Under the pieces are notes generated by a model that was not told the origin of the DNA, ran no database searches, and worked only from the letters and a program-made list of their open reading frames with translations. Shown one piece after another: positions 41,634 to 50,643 of a stretch of DNA of 64,000 bases. Both the position numbers and the translations under genes were made by a program. This DNA comes from Thermocaproicibacter sp002410755. Lineage in GTDB: Bacteria; Bacillota; Clostridia; Oscillospirales; Acutalibacteraceae. Position 1 is the stretch's first letter. Each line of letters starts with the position of its first letter. The DNA lies in contig DAITDU010000006.1 in NCBI GenBank assembly GCA_036839715.1, positions 8,137 to 72,136 of the forward strand. Direction: 5' to 3'.

Positions 41634-42902
41634 TTACCGCGTCAAATCTGCCGGGCCAACCGGGCCAATATATTTGCCGTCACGCCAGAGGCCAGTCCGG
41701 ACAGGATTGCCGGAAAGGTCGAATTCTGTACCTACTCCGTTCGCAACGCCCGCTTTCCAGTTGCCGACAAAAATAAAGCCGTCATGTGAAAATGCAACGC
41801 CCAGCCCGTCGCGCAGATTCTTTTTCCAGCCGCCTGCATAGCTGAGCCTGCCGGACTTGCAGTAATAAACGCCGAAGCCGTCACGCTGATCATCACAGTA
41901 ATTGCCTTCATAGGCAGTATGGCCGCCAGACATCTGTGTGCGGCCTTGTCCCTGTCTCATCCCGTCGATTAACCTGCCGAAATAGAGATAGCTCTCACCA
42001 GAGCTAATTACAATACGTTTAGAAGGTTCCTGCTCCTCCCGGTGTTCTTCCCGGCGTTTTAGTCCGCCGCGGACCGGACCGGAAAGCCCTTTGGCCGCTA
42101 CCGCATATTTAGCCGGGTGTGCCGCATGCGTCTCAACAGAATAAATTTCATGGTTGGCTGCATAGTCCCGTGCCGGGTCTTGTGCGGCTTCTTCCCCTCT
42201 GTCCCTGTTGCTCTGGCAAGCACTGATTGGCGCATTGGGGATCGGATGGAAGTCGAGCGCCGCTTCTGCTGATTCAGGCCAACCCGGAGCAAGGCAGTCC
42301 GGGTTATCCTGAATCTTTTTCTGGGCTTCCCGGCGCAGCGCACATTTTTCAGCCGGGCAGAAGCAGAATTCCCCTGCATCCGTCGAGGCCGTCACGCCCG
42401 GCTCACCTGTCTGCGCGTTAATAAAGCTCTGCTCTGCAGAGCCCGGTTTCCACAGGCAGGGAAGCAGACCGGTATTTCCCTCTGCCGTTTGCAGCTCCAA
42501 GCCGCTTTCCGCCCGCTCAAGCACGGCCGTCGGGTGTTCTGGACCGCCGTCATAGTATATCGTTTTCAGCCAATGCTGACGGGCATCATAAACAGAAACT
42601 GAAGTAAGTTCTCCTTCGGCGCCGTGCGTCAGCAACCGGTAGCCTCCCCCCGCAACAGGGAAAGCTTCCTCCAGTATTGCACCACTACAGGTTTTCTTCC
42701 AGTGAAAGCACCCGTTCGCCAAACGGTAGCGTGTGCGGACTTCACGCCCGTTTTCCACAGCGCGGGTATTCCCTTTCACCGCTTTTCTTCCCTCAAAGAA
42801 TTCCCTCCGTACTGTATTCAGCAAGGAGTCTGCATTCCCTTCGGGAGTAAAAGGGTGCAGGCTCACAGTATAATACTCCCGAATCTGCACTTGATCCGCC
42901 AT
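41634..42902 (-). CDS. MORN-repeat protein with unknown N-terminal region
   Basis: The last 130 residues hold about four MORN repeats near residues 307, 331, 355 and 378 (YFGRLIDGMRQGQGR, YEGNYCDDQRDGFGVYY, YAGGWKKNLRDGLGVAF, FVGNWKAGVANGVGTEF), a beta-hairpin repeat that often mediates protein or lipid contacts. Residues 1-290 are unlike anything I know, with an early strand-rich part (residues 1-140), a short Cys cluster (FCFCPAEKC near 190) and a low-complexity Arg/Glu linker. No signal or membrane segment. GGGAGG lies 11 bases before the ATG. Confidence 0.85.
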   Translation of the reverse strand: MADQVQIREYYTVSLHPFTPEGNADSLLNTVRREFFEGRKAVKGNTRAVENGREVRTRYRLANGCFHWKKTCSGAILEEAFPVAGGGYRLLTHGAEGELTSVSVYDARQHWLKTIYYDGGPEHPTAVLERAESGLELQTAEGNTGLLPCLWKPGSAEQSFINAQTGEPGVTASTDAGEFCFCPAEKCALRREAQKKIQDNPDCLAPGWPESAEAALDFHPIPNAPISACQSNRDRGEEAAQDPARDYAANHEIYSVETHAAHPAKYAVAAKGLSGPVRGGLKRREEHREEQEPSKRIVISSGESYLYFGRLIDGMRQGQGRTQMSGGHTAYEGNYCDDQRDGFGVYYCKSGRLSYAGGWKKNLRDGLGVAFSHDGFIFVGNWKAGVANGVGTEFDLSGNPVRTGLWRDGKYIGPVGPADLTR

Positions 42903-42956
42903 AGTGCCATTTTCCTCCCTTTTATGCTATCGCCGGTTCAATTATGGATTGAATTT

Positions 42957-42985
42957 ATTATATTCCGGGCTATACGGTTTTTCAA
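42957..42985 (-). promoter_or_regulatory. Sigma-A promoter for the MORN-repeat gene
   Basis: Minus strand TTGAAA (42985-42980), 17-bp spacer, TATAAT (42962-42957), about 48 bases before the ATG. Confidence 0.8.
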
Positions 42986-42995
42986 GCACAGAAAT

Positions 42996-43024
42996 GCCGC
43001 CGTCCATGAAGAATGGACGGCGGC
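42996..43024 (-). terminator. Hairpin between the small membrane protein and MORN genes
   Basis: A perfect 12-bp stem, GCCGCCGTCCAT and its complement, around a 5-base loop. It lies 36 bp past the minus-strand gene ending at 43060 and just before the MORN promoter. The following T-run is weak (ATTTCTG). Confidence 0.6.
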
Positions 43025-43059
43025 TCCAGTGCATGGTGCAAATACAGGCCCCGTCCGGT

Positions 43060-43293
43060 TCAGTGGAACAGTTCCTGCAAGTTCTTAAGCAGCTCGCCTA
43101 AATCTTTTTTTGAGCGTTCACAGTTCCGGTGCGTCCCGTGGTCCCCTTTCATCATCCGGTTCCCGATCGCTATTACCACCGCACCCACTGCAAGCCCTGT
43201 CATCATGCCTTTGAAAAATCCCTTTGCCTGTTGGCGCATTTTAAAATATTTCCACATCCCATTCACAGAACGGACAAGACTAACTCTAGCCAT
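43060..43293 (-). CDS. Small single-helix membrane protein
   Basis: A 77-residue protein starting MARVSLVRSVNGMWKYFKMR, with AAAGGAG about eight bases upstream. One hydrophobic stretch (FFKGMMTGLAVGAVVIAIG, residues 26-44) follows a basic start, and a polar, Lys-rich tail ends in LKNLQELFH. It resembles YtxH-type small membrane proteins in layout only. It is divergent from trmL. Confidence 0.7.
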   Translation of the reverse strand: MARVSLVRSVNGMWKYFKMRQQAKGFFKGMMTGLAVGAVVIAIGNRMMKGDHGTHRNCERSKKDLGELLKNLQELFH

Positions 43294-43368
43294 TATCCTA
43301 CTCCTTTCCCTGTTTGCAAATTTAACTCTCCCAATCACTTCTCAAATTTTCAGATAAGAAGGATCGTC

Positions 43369-43866
43369 ATGCAAAAACTGAATATTGTGCTGGTAGAACC
43401 GGAAATTCCGCAGAATACCGGAAACATCGCACGCACCTGTGCACTGACTGGCTCCCGGCTTCACCTAGTGGAACCGCTTGGGTTTCAGACTGATGACCGC
43501 AGCCTCAAGCGTGCAGGCCTCGATTACTGGCATCTGCTGAATGTTACCTTCTATCACAGTCTTTCCGATTTTTTCGCCCGGAATACCGGCAAATTTTTCT
43601 ATTTTTCCGCCAAAGGCCGCAAAATTCATTCCAACCTTGCCTATCCGGAAGGCTGTTTTCTTGTATTCGGCCGGGAAAGCACAGGATTGCCTGAGACACT
43701 TCTGCGCGCAAACCCGGAAACCTGTGTGCGCATCCCCATGCTCAACCATCCGGATGCCCGCAGTTTAAACCTTTCAAACGCTGTCGCCATTGGCGTTTAT
43801 GAGGTGCTCCGCCAATGGAATTATCCCGGCCTGCTCTGCAAAGGGCAGCTTAAAAACGGATGGTAA
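43369..43866 (+). CDS. trmL: tRNA (cytidine/uridine-34-2'-O)-methyltransferase TrmL
   Basis: SpoU-family (SPOUT) enzyme methylating ribose 34 of certain leucine tRNAs in the characterised homologues. The start at 43369 gives MQKLNIVLVEPEIPQNTGNIARTC, the SpoU N-terminal block; FGRESTGLPETLL and RSLNLSNAVAIGVYEVLRQW form the knotted SAM site. Its 165 residues are normal. AAGAAGGA precedes the ATG; the 80-codon upstream extension is the antisense of the small gene. Confidence 0.94.
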   Translation: MQKLNIVLVEPEIPQNTGNIARTCALTGSRLHLVEPLGFQTDDRSLKRAGLDYWHLLNVTFYHSLSDFFARNTGKFFYFSAKGRKIHSNLAYPEGCFLVFGRESTGLPETLLRANPETCVRIPMLNHPDARSLNLSNAVAIGVYEVLRQWNYPGLLCKGQLKNGW

Positions 43867-43914
43867 AAATTTTAGCGGACTCTTTGCGGAAAGCCGGATT
43901 TGGCTTAAAACTGC

Positions 43915-43943
43915 TTGAAAAAGGGAATTATACGTTGTATAAT
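43915..43943 (+). promoter_or_regulatory. Sigma-A promoter of the pgk-tpiA-gpmI unit
   Basis: TTGAAA at 43915-43920, 17-bp spacer, TATAAT at 43938-43943. The leader is about 65 bases. Confidence 0.85.
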
Positions 43944-44016
43944 CGGTGCAGATGATTGTTATAAGTTAAACGATCGGCTTTTACTCGTAATTACGTAGGA
44001 AAAAGGAGCATTTAAT

Positions 44017-45216
44017 ATGAACTATTTAAACAAAAAGACCGTTGAAGACATTGACGTTTCCAGCAAAAAGGTGTTGGTTCGCTGTGATTTCAATGTTCCT
44101 CTTGACGAAGACGGCAAGATTGCCGACACAAAGCGCATTGACGGAGCCCTTAAAACAATCCGTTACCTGATTGACCATAAGGCAAAAGTCATTCTCTGCT
44201 CTCACCTCGGACGCCCGAAGGGCCAGGTCAATCCAAAGTTTTCCCTCAAGCCCGTCGCCGCATACCTTTCCAAAGTCCTCGGCCAACCGGTTAAAATGGC
44301 TGATGATATTGTCGGCACAAGCGCAAAGTCCATTGCAGCTTCCTTAAAGGACGGCGAAGTTGAGCTCCTGGAAAATGTCCGTTTCGATAAACGCGAAGAG
44401 GAAAACGATCCCGGATTCGCAAAAGAGCTTGCTTCCCTTGCGGATATCTATGTGAACGACGCATTTGGGACCGCTCACCGGGCACATGCTTCTACGGCAG
44501 GCGTGGCGGCTTATCTGCCAGCCGTCTGCGGCTTCCTGATTCAGAAGGAAATCACCGTAATGGGCAAAGCCCTGGAAAACCCGAAGCATCCATTTATCGC
44601 AATCCTTGGCGGCGCAAAGGTCTCGGACAAAATCGGCGTCATCAAAAATTTGCTTGATAAAGTTGATATCCTCATAATCGGCGGCGCAATGGCTTATACT
44701 TTCTTCCGTGCCATGGGCAAATCGACCGGTGATTCCCGCTGCGAGGAAGACAAGCTTGACGTTGCGCGCCAGATTCTTGTCAAAGCCAAGGAAAAACATG
44801 TTGCACTTCTCCTTCCGGTCGACAACGTAATCGGCAGGGAATATAAACCGGACACCATCAGCATGCGCATTTACTCCGACAGCATTCCGGACGGCTGGAT
44901 GGGCCTTGATATCGGTGACAAGACTCAGGAACTTTATGCAAAGACCATTCACGGTGCCGGAACGGTTGTCTGGAACGGCCCGATGGGCGTAAGCGAATGG
45001 AGCAACTTTGAAAACGGCACCATTGCCGTTGCGCAGGCTGTGGCAAAGAGCGGAGCCATTTCCATCATTGGCGGTGGAGATTCTGCCGCTGCGATTGAAA
45101 AGCTCGGTTTTGCCGACAAAATGACACACATTTCCACAGGTGGCGGTGCTTCCCTTGAATTCCTCGAAGGCAAAGAGCTTCCCGGCATTGCCTGCCTGAA
45201 TGACAAGGAAAAATAA
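44017..45216 (+). CDS. pgk: Phosphoglycerate kinase
   Basis: Transfers phosphate from 1,3-bisphosphoglycerate to ADP. VLVRCDFNVPLDEDGKIADTKRI and CSHLGRPKG hold the substrate-binding residues; GGAKVSDKIGV and the C-terminal GGGDSAAAIEKLG plus STGGGASLEFLEGKELPGI complete the ATP-side domain. Its 399 residues are standard. AAAAAGGAG lies about eight bases before the ATG. Confidence 0.98.
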   Translation: MNYLNKKTVEDIDVSSKKVLVRCDFNVPLDEDGKIADTKRIDGALKTIRYLIDHKAKVILCSHLGRPKGQVNPKFSLKPVAAYLSKVLGQPVKMADDIVGTSAKSIAASLKDGEVELLENVRFDKREEENDPGFAKELASLADIYVNDAFGTAHRAHASTAGVAAYLPAVCGFLIQKEITVMGKALENPKHPFIAILGGAKVSDKIGVIKNLLDKVDILIIGGAMAYTFFRAMGKSTGDSRCEEDKLDVARQILVKAKEKHVALLLPVDNVIGREYKPDTISMRIYSDSIPDGWMGLDIGDKTQELYAKTIHGAGTVVWNGPMGVSEWSNFENGTIAVAQAVAKSGAISIIGGGDSAAAIEKLGFADKMTHISTGGGASLEFLEGKELPGIACLNDKEK

Positions 45217-45228
45217 AAGGACCGGATA

Positions 45229-45268
45229 GCTGCGGGGGACAGGCTCTGTCTCGCCCCGCAGGCTTTTT
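45229..45268 (+). terminator. Terminator-like hairpin between pgk and tpiA
   Basis: TGCGGGG pairs with CCCCGCA around an inner GACAG/CTGTC, then GGCTTTTT. It sits between operon genes with no promoter seen after it, so it likely reduces rather than stops readthrough to tpiA. Confidence 0.6.
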
Positions 45269-45302
45269 ATGGTACTTGCAGAAAGGAAATGGAGTAAACG
45301 AT

Positions 45303-46073
45303 ATGAATAAGAATCTCAGGAAAGCAGTCATTGCCGGCAACTGGAAAATGAATAAGACGCCGGCAGAAGCAAAAGAGCTGATAGAAGGGATTAAACCGCT
45401 CGTGGAAAAGGCGGGCTGCGGCGTTGTTGTCTGTGTACCATATGTTGACCTTGAAACCGTTTTGGGAGCTGTAAAAGGGAGCAATATTGGCGTTGGTGCC
45501 GAGAACTGCCACTGGGAAAATTCCGGTGCATTCACCGGAGAGGTTTCCGCTCCGATGCTTGCCTCAATGGGCGTACAGTATGTCATCATCGGCCACAGCG
45601 AGCGCAGAACCTATTTTGGAGAAACGGACGCAACGGTAAACAAGCGCATCCGTGCCGCCCTGAACACCGGCCTGAATGTGATACTCTGCGTCGGCGAAAC
45701 GCTCACTCAGCGCGAACAGGGTATCACCGATGAGCTCGTTGCCATGCAGACAAAGATTGCCCTTGGCGGCGTGACAAAAGAAGAACTGAAAAAAGTCATG
45801 ATTGCCTATGAGCCTATCTGGGCTATTGGCACCGGAAAGACTGCTACTGCCCAGCAGGCAAATGAGGTCTGCTCAGCGATCCGCTCCGTGATTGCAAAGC
45901 TTTACGGCAAGGATGCTGCCGACGCTTTTACCATACAGTACGGCGGATCCATGAATCCAAAAAATGCAGCGGGCCTGCTTGCACAGCCGGATGTAGACGG
46001 CGGCCTGATTGGAGGCGCCTCGCTGAAGGCGGATGCTTTTGCAGCGATTGTGAAGGCTGCCAGTGAAGGCTGA
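45303..46073 (+). CDS. tpiA: Triosephosphate isomerase
   Basis: Interconverts dihydroxyacetone phosphate and glyceraldehyde-3-phosphate. The start at 45303 (MNKNLRKAVIAGNWKMNKTP) follows GGAG. The catalytic His is in VIIGHSERRTYFGE and the catalytic Glu in IAYEPIWAIGTGKTAT (VxYEPxWAIGTG); GGLIGGASLKADAF is the phosphate-binding end. Its 256 residues are standard. Confidence 0.98.
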   Translation: MNKNLRKAVIAGNWKMNKTPAEAKELIEGIKPLVEKAGCGVVVCVPYVDLETVLGAVKGSNIGVGAENCHWENSGAFTGEVSAPMLASMGVQYVIIGHSERRTYFGETDATVNKRIRAALNTGLNVILCVGETLTQREQGITDELVAMQTKIALGGVTKEELKKVMIAYEPIWAIGTGKTATAQQANEVCSAIRSVIAKLYGKDAADAFTIQYGGSMNPKNAAGLLAQPDVDGGLIGGASLKADAFAAIVKAASEG

Positions 46074-46218
46074 GTTTTTAAAGTCCTGCCAAATTGTGTA
46101 TTTTAAGGCCGTCTGCACCCTGCTGTGCTGACAAAGCTTTGAAAGGAAGAGCACTCCCGGGTGGCAGGAACGCCCTGCCGCTCCAGTTTGCTTTTTGTGG
46201 AAAGGATATGATTTTACT

Positions 46219-47736
46219 ATGGCAAAAGAGCCTTTAATCCTGATCATCATGGATGGTTTTGGCATCGGCCGCGATTACCCCGGCAATGCAATCAAGGCTG
46301 CCAAAAAGCCGAACCTTGACCGCCTGTTTCATGAGTATCCCGTCACACAGATCGGCGCTTCCGGTCTGAATGTAGGGCTGCCTGACGGCCAGATGGGAAA
46401 CAGTGAAGTCGGCCATACAAACATCGGTGCGGGCCGCATTGTTTACCAGGAACTCACGCGCATCACAAAGTCCATTGAGGACGGGAGCTTTTTCCAGAAC
46501 CCCGCTTTTCTGAATGCGATTGACAAGGCTGTCACCGGAGGAAAGGCACTGCATCTTTTCGGCCTTCTTTCTGACGGCGGCGTCCACAGCCATAATTCTC
46601 ACCTGTATGCTCTCCTGAAGCTTGCAAAGCAACGCGGATGCAAAAAAGTCTATGTGCACGCATTCCTTGATGGGCGTGACGTCCCACCAATTTCCGGAAA
46701 AGGCTATGTTGCCGACTGCATGGCAAAGATGAAGGAAATCGGTGTCGGTGAAATTGCAACCATTATGGGCCGCTATTATGCAATGGACCGCGACAACCGC
46801 TGGGAGCGTGTGAAAAAAGCATACGCCGCAATGGTCTACGGCGAAGGGAACCAGGCTTCCGATCCGGTCCAGGCCGTGGAGGATTCTTATAAAAATGGTG
46901 TCACGGATGAATTCGTTGTGCCGACCGTCTGTGCGAAAAACGCGCAGGTTCAGGCAGGCGATTCCATTATTTTCTTCAATTTCCGGCCCGACCGCGCGCG
47001 GGAAATCACCCGCTCCTTTGTTGATCCCGCTTTTAAGGGCTTTGAACGTAAAAAGGGCTTTTTCCCGGTCAATTTTGTCTGCATGACGCAGTATGACGCC
47101 ACCATGCCAAATGTAGATGTTGCATTCCTTCCAGAGAAGCTGAACAATACCTTTGCAGAATATATTTCCCGCAAGGGGCTTACTCAGCTCCGCATCGCCG
47201 AGACGGAAAAATATGCCCATGTAACATTCTTCTTTAACGGCGGTGTTGAGACTGTATATCCCGGCGAGGAACGCGTCCTGATTCATTCCCCGAAGGTAGC
47301 AACCTATGACCTCCAGCCGGAAATGAGCGCCTACCTTGTCACGGATGAACTTTTGAAACGCATTGACAGTGAAAAATACGATGTGATTATCCTTAATTTT
47401 GCAAACTGTGACATGGTTGGCCATACAGGTGTGTTTAACGCCGCGAAAGCCGCTGTGGAAACAGTTGACACTTGTGTCGGCAAAGTTGTGGATGATATTC
47501 TGCGCCATCACGGCGTGGCACTGATTACTGCTGACCACGGCAACGCGGACAAAATGATTGCAGACGATGGCACACCGTTCACAGCTCATACTACGAACCC
47601 GGTTCCATTCTGTGTTGTCGGCTATCCCTGCAAGCTGAGGGAAGGCGGACGTCTGGCGGACATTGCTCCTACCATGCTGAAAATTCTCGGCTTGCCCCAG
47701 CCGTCTGAAATGACAGGTAAAAGCCTGATTGTGTAA
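46219..47736 (+). CDS. gpmI: 2,3-bisphosphoglycerate-independent phosphoglycerate mutase
   Basis: Metal-dependent enzyme interconverting 3- and 2-phosphoglycerate. The start at 46219 (MAKEPLILIIMDGFGIG) has AAAGGA upstream. The catalytic Ser is in DGQMGNSEVGHTNIGAGR; DGRDVPPISGKGY and ITADHGNADKM carry metal ligands. Its 505 residues are normal. Enolase is not in the window. The preceding 145-base gap has a weak GGCAGG/CCTGCC hairpin before a short T-run. Confidence 0.97.
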   Translation: MAKEPLILIIMDGFGIGRDYPGNAIKAAKKPNLDRLFHEYPVTQIGASGLNVGLPDGQMGNSEVGHTNIGAGRIVYQELTRITKSIEDGSFFQNPAFLNAIDKAVTGGKALHLFGLLSDGGVHSHNSHLYALLKLAKQRGCKKVYVHAFLDGRDVPPISGKGYVADCMAKMKEIGVGEIATIMGRYYAMDRDNRWERVKKAYAAMVYGEGNQASDPVQAVEDSYKNGVTDEFVVPTVCAKNAQVQAGDSIIFFNFRPDRAREITRSFVDPAFKGFERKKGFFPVNFVCMTQYDATMPNVDVAFLPEKLNNTFAEYISRKGLTQLRIAETEKYAHVTFFFNGGVETVYPGEERVLIHSPKVATYDLQPEMSAYLVTDELLKRIDSEKYDVIILNFANCDMVGHTGVFNAAKAAVETVDTCVGKVVDDILRHHGVALITADHGNADKMIADDGTPFTAHTTNPVPFCVVGYPCKLREGGRLADIAPTMLKILGLPQPSEMTGKSLIV

Positions 47737-47765
47737 ATCAAACCGGAAAAAGCTATTCTTAACAG

Positions 47766-47797
47766 GCGCACCCTATGCAGTGGGGTGCGCTTTTTTT
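47766..47797 (+). terminator. Terminator after gpmI
   Basis: GCGCACCC pairs with GGGTGCGC around a 9-base loop, followed by seven T. It closes the glycolytic unit. Confidence 0.9.
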
Positions 47798-47851
47798 GCA
47801 CAGTCCCGTCTAAAACTAAAGCTAGAGTCAAGTTACAGTTTATCCGTTTCA

Positions 47852-47880
47852 TTGAAAAAAGACAAAAAAAATGATAAAAT
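47852..47880 (+). promoter_or_regulatory. Sigma-A promoter for the peptide-binding lipoprotein
   Basis: TTGAAA at 47852-47857, 17-bp A-rich spacer, TAAAAT at 47875-47880; about 58 bases before the ATG. Confidence 0.65.
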
Positions 47881-47938
47881 AATAATGAAACAAACAAACC
47901 ATTTAGTACTGTGAAAATTCCGGGAGGAACAATCCCTT

Positions 47939-49540
47939 ATGAAGATAAAAAGAATCGCTGCACTGCTTCTTGCCGCTACAGCAGTATTTTCGCTTACCGC
48001 TTGTAAAAAAGGCTGGCAGAAAGGTGCCGGCCAGAAAATAAGCTATAACCTTACCGGTGATCCTGCTACACTGGATCCGCAGATTGCTTCTGATACCCCG
48101 TCGCTGATTGTAATTCAGGCTGTTTATGAAGGGCTGACCAGACTTGGCGGGAATGGGAAAGTCCAGCCAGGCGTTGCCGAAAAATGGGAAAGCAATGCTG
48201 ACCATACGCAATTTACCTTTCACCTGCGCGCCAATGCAAAATGGTCTGACAAACAGTACGGCTCTGTCACCGCGAAGGATTTTGTTTACGCTTTCCGCCG
48301 CGCGCTGAACCCGAAGACCGGTTCTACAACCTGTTCACAGATGTTTTGCATCAAAAATGCAAGGGAAGTCCAGTCGGGCTCACTTTCACCAGAAAGCCTT
48401 GGTGTTGTGGCAAAAGATTCAAAGACTCTCGCTGTCACGCTTGAATCTTCCTGCCCGGACTTTCCAAAAATTGCTGCTTCAGCTGTCTATATGCCCTGCA
48501 ATCAAAAATTCTTTGAGAAAACTGCAGGACGATATGGCCTTGAAACAACGTATCTGCTCAGTGACGGCCCGTTTGACATTAATACCTATGACTGGAATCA
48601 CGGCAAGACACTTAAGCTTACCCACTCAAGTACCTACACAGGAAGTCCCTCTCCGCTCCCATCTGAGATTGACTTTACCATTGGCAGCCAAACTGACGGC
48701 GCAGCCGCTTTAAAAAGCGGAACGGTTGACGCCGCTCCGGTTTCTGTTTCGCAGGTTTCCACGTTGAAAGGGATTGGCTGCACGCTGGTTTCCTTCCAGA
48801 ATACAGTCTGGGGGCTTTGCTTTAATACTCAGTCCGATATTTTTAAAAATGAAAAAATGCGGGATGCTTTTCTTCAGTCTTTCAGCCGGAGTAATGTCCT
48901 CTCGCACTTACCGGAAGGCACTACCGAGGCAAAAAGTATTTTCCTGCCGGGGACTACCCTCAATGGATCCGCTTTTCACCCGTCCGGCGGCCCATTTTAT
49001 TTAAAGCAGGATTCCGGTGCACCGCAGACCTTTGCAGCCGGCCTACAGGAGCTGCATTTGAAATCTCTAAGCTCTTTAACTGTGCTTTGCCCAAATGATA
49101 CCAATGTCGAACTAATGGTCAATGAAATGATTGCCGCCTGGAATAAGCAGTTCAACAATTATTTTAACCTTAAGTCTCTTTCCGAAAGTGACCTCCTGAG
49201 TCGTATTAATTCGGGGGACTATGACTTTGCAGTCTGTCCGCTGAAGCCTGATGATGGGAGTCCTGCTACGCTGCTTTCCCTGTTTATGTCCGGAGCAGCC
49301 GGAAATCCTGCACATTTGAATGACTCCGCTTATGATGCACTCGTTTCAGACGCACAGTCGAAGGGCGGAGCGGCGGGGATTGCCGCTTACACGGCAGCCG
49401 CAACGTACCTCAGTAAAAAAGCAATATTTTATCCGCTTTATTATGAAAACAACTATTATGCCTCCGCGAAAGGTGTAACCGGAATTGTGTTTTACCCCTT
49501 CCATGGCATTGTGGATTTTCGGGATGCCGGAAAAAGATAA
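47939..49540 (+). CDS. Oligopeptide ABC transporter substrate-binding lipoprotein
   Basis: Extracellular solute-binding protein of family 5 (OppA/DppA). The lipobox is SLTACKKG (Cys near residue 22), so it is lipid-anchored. ITYNL-like strand ISYNLTGDPATLDPQIASD and VYEGLTRLGGNGKVQPGVAEKWE are typical of the fold, as is TAKDFVYAFRRALNPKTG. Its 533 residues fit. No permease or ATPase gene is adjacent; the next gene is a BASS transporter, so it is an orphan binding protein in this window. Confidence 0.92.
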   Translation: MKIKRIAALLLAATAVFSLTACKKGWQKGAGQKISYNLTGDPATLDPQIASDTPSLIVIQAVYEGLTRLGGNGKVQPGVAEKWESNADHTQFTFHLRANAKWSDKQYGSVTAKDFVYAFRRALNPKTGSTTCSQMFCIKNAREVQSGSLSPESLGVVAKDSKTLAVTLESSCPDFPKIAASAVYMPCNQKFFEKTAGRYGLETTYLLSDGPFDINTYDWNHGKTLKLTHSSTYTGSPSPLPSEIDFTIGSQTDGAAALKSGTVDAAPVSVSQVSTLKGIGCTLVSFQNTVWGLCFNTQSDIFKNEKMRDAFLQSFSRSNVLSHLPEGTTEAKSIFLPGTTLNGSAFHPSGGPFYLKQDSGAPQTFAAGLQELHLKSLSSLTVLCPNDTNVELMVNEMIAAWNKQFNNYFNLKSLSESDLLSRINSGDYDFAVCPLKPDDGSPATLLSLFMSGAAGNPAHLNDSAYDALVSDAQSKGGAAGIAAYTAAATYLSKKAIFYPLYYENNYYASAKGVTGIVFYPFHGIVDFRDAGKR

Positions 49541-49581
49541 ACCACGGGGGTAAAACTTTGGATAAAGGAGTCCTTTTTGTT

Positions 49582-50568
49582 ATGCACTTTATGGACCAGT
49601 TTAACCGATTCGCAAGCCAACGGATGCCGCTTCTGGTCCTTTTAGGCCTTATGATTGGCATTATGTTCGCCGAACCTGTTGGGAAATTGCTTTTTCTTGT
49701 TCCCTATTTTTTCGCCTTTATGACATTTTCCGGCACAGCAAACGCAAACTTCCGTCAGTTGCTTAATACTGCAAAGAAGCCGTTTCCTCTGGTTTTTACC
49801 TTGTTTATTGTCCATATCGGGATGCCGCTGCTTGCTTTTGGCGTTGGCAGGCTTTTTTTCCCCGGAAGCACATATCTTATTACAGGAATGGTTCTGGAAT
49901 TTTCTGTGCCCTGTGCTGTAGCCAGCCTGATGTGGAACAGCATTGCAGGTGGGAATTCTGTACTTACGCTTTCGATTGTTTTATTGGATACGATTATCGC
50001 ACCGTTTCTAATCCCTCTTAGTCTTCACACCCTGGTTGGCGCCAAGGTCTCTGTCGATGCAGCAGGCATGTTCCGTAACCTTGTCTGGATGATTGCCCTG
50101 CCTGCAATTCTATCTATGGCAATCAACCAGGTTACAGCCGGACGAGCCGGGAAAAAGCTTGCACCGCTACTTGCACCTTACGGAAAGATTGCGCTGATTC
50201 TCATTATCACAGTTGATTCAACCCGCGTTGCCCCGTTTGTCCGCCATATGACGCCTCTCCTGGTCGGCGTGATGTTTTCAATGCTGCTGATTGCCATCAT
50301 TGGCTATACGGTTGGCCTGCTTCTCGCTAAAGCAATGCGCCAGCCGGATGACATAACAGCTTCAATGACCATCTGCTGCGGAATGCGCAATATCAGCGCA
50401 GGTGCGGTGATTGCTGCAGCTTATTTTCCGCCGGAAGTCATGTTTCCCGTTATGATCAGCACGCTGTTCCAGCAAATTCTGGCCGCCCTTTTTGTCCAGC
50501 TGCTTACGCACCTGCATCAGCCGGATAAGTTTAACCTCAAATTAAACTGTTTTCATGACAAAACATGA
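49582..50568 (+). CDS. Bile acid:sodium symporter (BASS) family transporter
   Basis: A 328-residue inner-membrane carrier with about nine to ten helices. LTLSIVLLDTIIAPFLIPLSLHTLVGAKVS and ICCGMRNISAGAVIAAAYFPPEVMFPV match the SBF/BASS domain including the polar GMRN crossover segment. Actual substrate unknown; family members carry organic anions. AAAGGAG precedes the ATG by about 11 bases; a TTG at 49558 is an alternative. It follows the binding lipoprotein by 41 bp, possibly cotranscribed. Confidence 0.85.
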   Translation: MHFMDQFNRFASQRMPLLVLLGLMIGIMFAEPVGKLLFLVPYFFAFMTFSGTANANFRQLLNTAKKPFPLVFTLFIVHIGMPLLAFGVGRLFFPGSTYLITGMVLEFSVPCAVASLMWNSIAGGNSVLTLSIVLLDTIIAPFLIPLSLHTLVGAKVSVDAAGMFRNLVWMIALPAILSMAINQVTAGRAGKKLAPLLAPYGKIALILIITVDSTRVAPFVRHMTPLLVGVMFSMLLIAIIGYTVGLLLAKAMRQPDDITASMTICCGMRNISAGAVIAAAYFPPEVMFPVMISTLFQQILAALFVQLLTHLHQPDKFNLKLNCFHDKT

Positions 50569-50643
50569 TATAATTATATCAAATATTTTTAAATTATAAT
50601 ATGGTTGTCTTGTCTGAGGGGAAAGACAAAGGGGAGAAAAGCA

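Noticed and set aside
43129..43368. 80-codon N-terminal extension of trmL
   Set aside because: It lies opposite the small membrane protein gene and lacks an SD; the SpoU domain starts exactly at 43369.
50569..50600. Promoter for the GT2 gene
   Set aside because: Two TATAAT boxes occur but neither has a plausible -35; cotranscription from upstream is possible.
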